From contig DHOG01000127.1 of assembly GCA_002410715.1 (NCBI GenBank), positions 4,217 through 10,505 of the forward strand: a stretch of DNA of 6,289 nucleotides. Reading direction: 5' to 3'. This stretch comes from Ruminococcaceae bacterium UBA5396. Lineage in GTDB: Bacteria > Bacillota > Clostridia > Oscillospirales > Acutalibacteraceae. Below are positions 5,889 through 6,289 of this stretch, in pieces (position 1 is the stretch's first letter; every line of letters begins with the position of its first letter). The notes under the pieces are model-generated. The model was not told the origin of the DNA and did no database searches. It worked only from the letters and a program-made list of their open reading frames with translations. A program made the translations under genes and the position numbers.

Positions 5889-6289
5889 ATGTTCAACATC
5901 TTGGAAGCACTTGCCGATCACGCTCGGGAGCGTGTCAGGTTATCCAAAACAATTGTTCCGACGGGTGAAATAAAAAGTGCCGCTTTGTCGCTGCCTTCCG
6001 GTGACTTGGCTTTTGAGCGGGCACTGAAAACACGGGATATTTCTTTTATCTGCGAATGTAAAAAGGCTTCGCCGTCAAGAGGAATAATTGCACCTGATTT
6101 TCCGTATTTTCAGATTGCAAAAGAGTATGAGCAAGCCGGCGCGGACTGCATTTCAGTTCTTACTGAGCCTAAATGGTTTCTCGGAAATGACGAGTATTTG
6201 CGTGATATTGCTTCTGCTGTTTCCGTTCCGTGCCTTCGCAAGGATTTTACTGTTGATGAATATATGATTTATGAGGCAAAACTGCTTGG
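5889..6289 (+). CDS. trpC: Indole-3-glycerol phosphate synthase, 3' truncated by the window edge
   Basis: The enzyme closes the ring of carboxyphenylamino-deoxyribulose phosphate to form indole-3-glycerol phosphate. The first 133 residues are visible. FICECKKASPSRG (53-65) carries the family's ExKxxSPSxG motif with E56 and the catalytic lysine K58. SVLTEPKWFLG (89-99) and PCLRKDFTVDEYMIYEA (114-130) follow, the latter with the second catalytic lysine K118. The start at 5889 is supported by AAGGAGA (5876-5882) six bases upstream. That site overlaps the trpD stop codon TAA (5875-5877), and only 11 bases separate the genes, so it belongs to the same operon. Whether it is fused to TrpF, as in enterobacteria, cannot be seen; in Clostridia trpF is usually a separate following gene. 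Confidence 0.95.
   Translation, partial: MFNILEALADHARERVRLSKTIVPTGEIKSAALSLPSGDLAFERALKTRDISFICECKKASPSRGIIAPDFPYFQIAKEYEQAGADCISVLTEPKWFLGNDEYLRDIASAVSVPCLRKDFTVDEYMIYEAKLL

Overview
The window joins two unrelated blocks on the + strand. The left part (about 1-2216) is the replication/mobilization module of a mobile element. The right part (about 2419-6289) is the start of a chromosomal-type tryptophan biosynthesis operon. A Gram-positive, low-to-mid GC Firmicute of class Clostridia is the best guess, perhaps a gut Oscillospiraceae/Lachnospiraceae-like lineage. The grounds are the T-box leader, strong AGGAGG-type ribosome binding sites, the protein sequences, and the type of AAA ATPase plus MobV relaxase pair. 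The genus cannot be read from this sequence.

Left block: the 3' part of a RepA/RecA-fold hexameric helicase-type ATPase gene (1-762, open at the left edge) is followed by a 278-base non-coding stretch and then a MobV/Pre-type relaxase (1041-2216). The non-coding stretch is the most unusual part of the window. It begins with four copies of an 8-mer (GTGACGGT or one-mismatch variant), two direct and two inverted, lying inside a long interrupted palindrome. It continues with a nearly uninterrupted run of short-loop hairpins. Two of these, enclosed by a third helix, form a tightly packed three-way junction (926-989). Next to the junction is a 10-bp-arm palindrome that competes with it. I infer an origin-of-transfer or single-strand-origin type region, but cannot assign it to a described oriT.

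Junction: 2217-2418 is AT-rich with no gene, no convincing terminator, and no visible att site or integrase. The right edge of the element, or of its remnant, probably lies here.

Right block: a near-perfect sigma-A promoter (2419-2448) drives a tryptophan T-box leader (about 2482-2755). The specifier is UGG, the UGGC bulge matches a G73 tRNA-Trp acceptor end, the antiterminator and terminator are mutually exclusive, and the terminator has a perfect 14-bp stem. A second terminator-like hairpin (2760-2790) lies between the T-box terminator and the trpE ribosome binding site. The operon then reads trpE (2811-4277), trpG (ATGA overlap with trpE, ending at 4840), trpD (4861-5877) and trpC (5889 to the right edge, truncated). 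Together they convert chorismate to anthranilate, to phosphoribosylanthranilate and, after TrpF which is not in view, to indole-3-glycerol phosphate. Uncharged tRNA-Trp would switch on the whole set.
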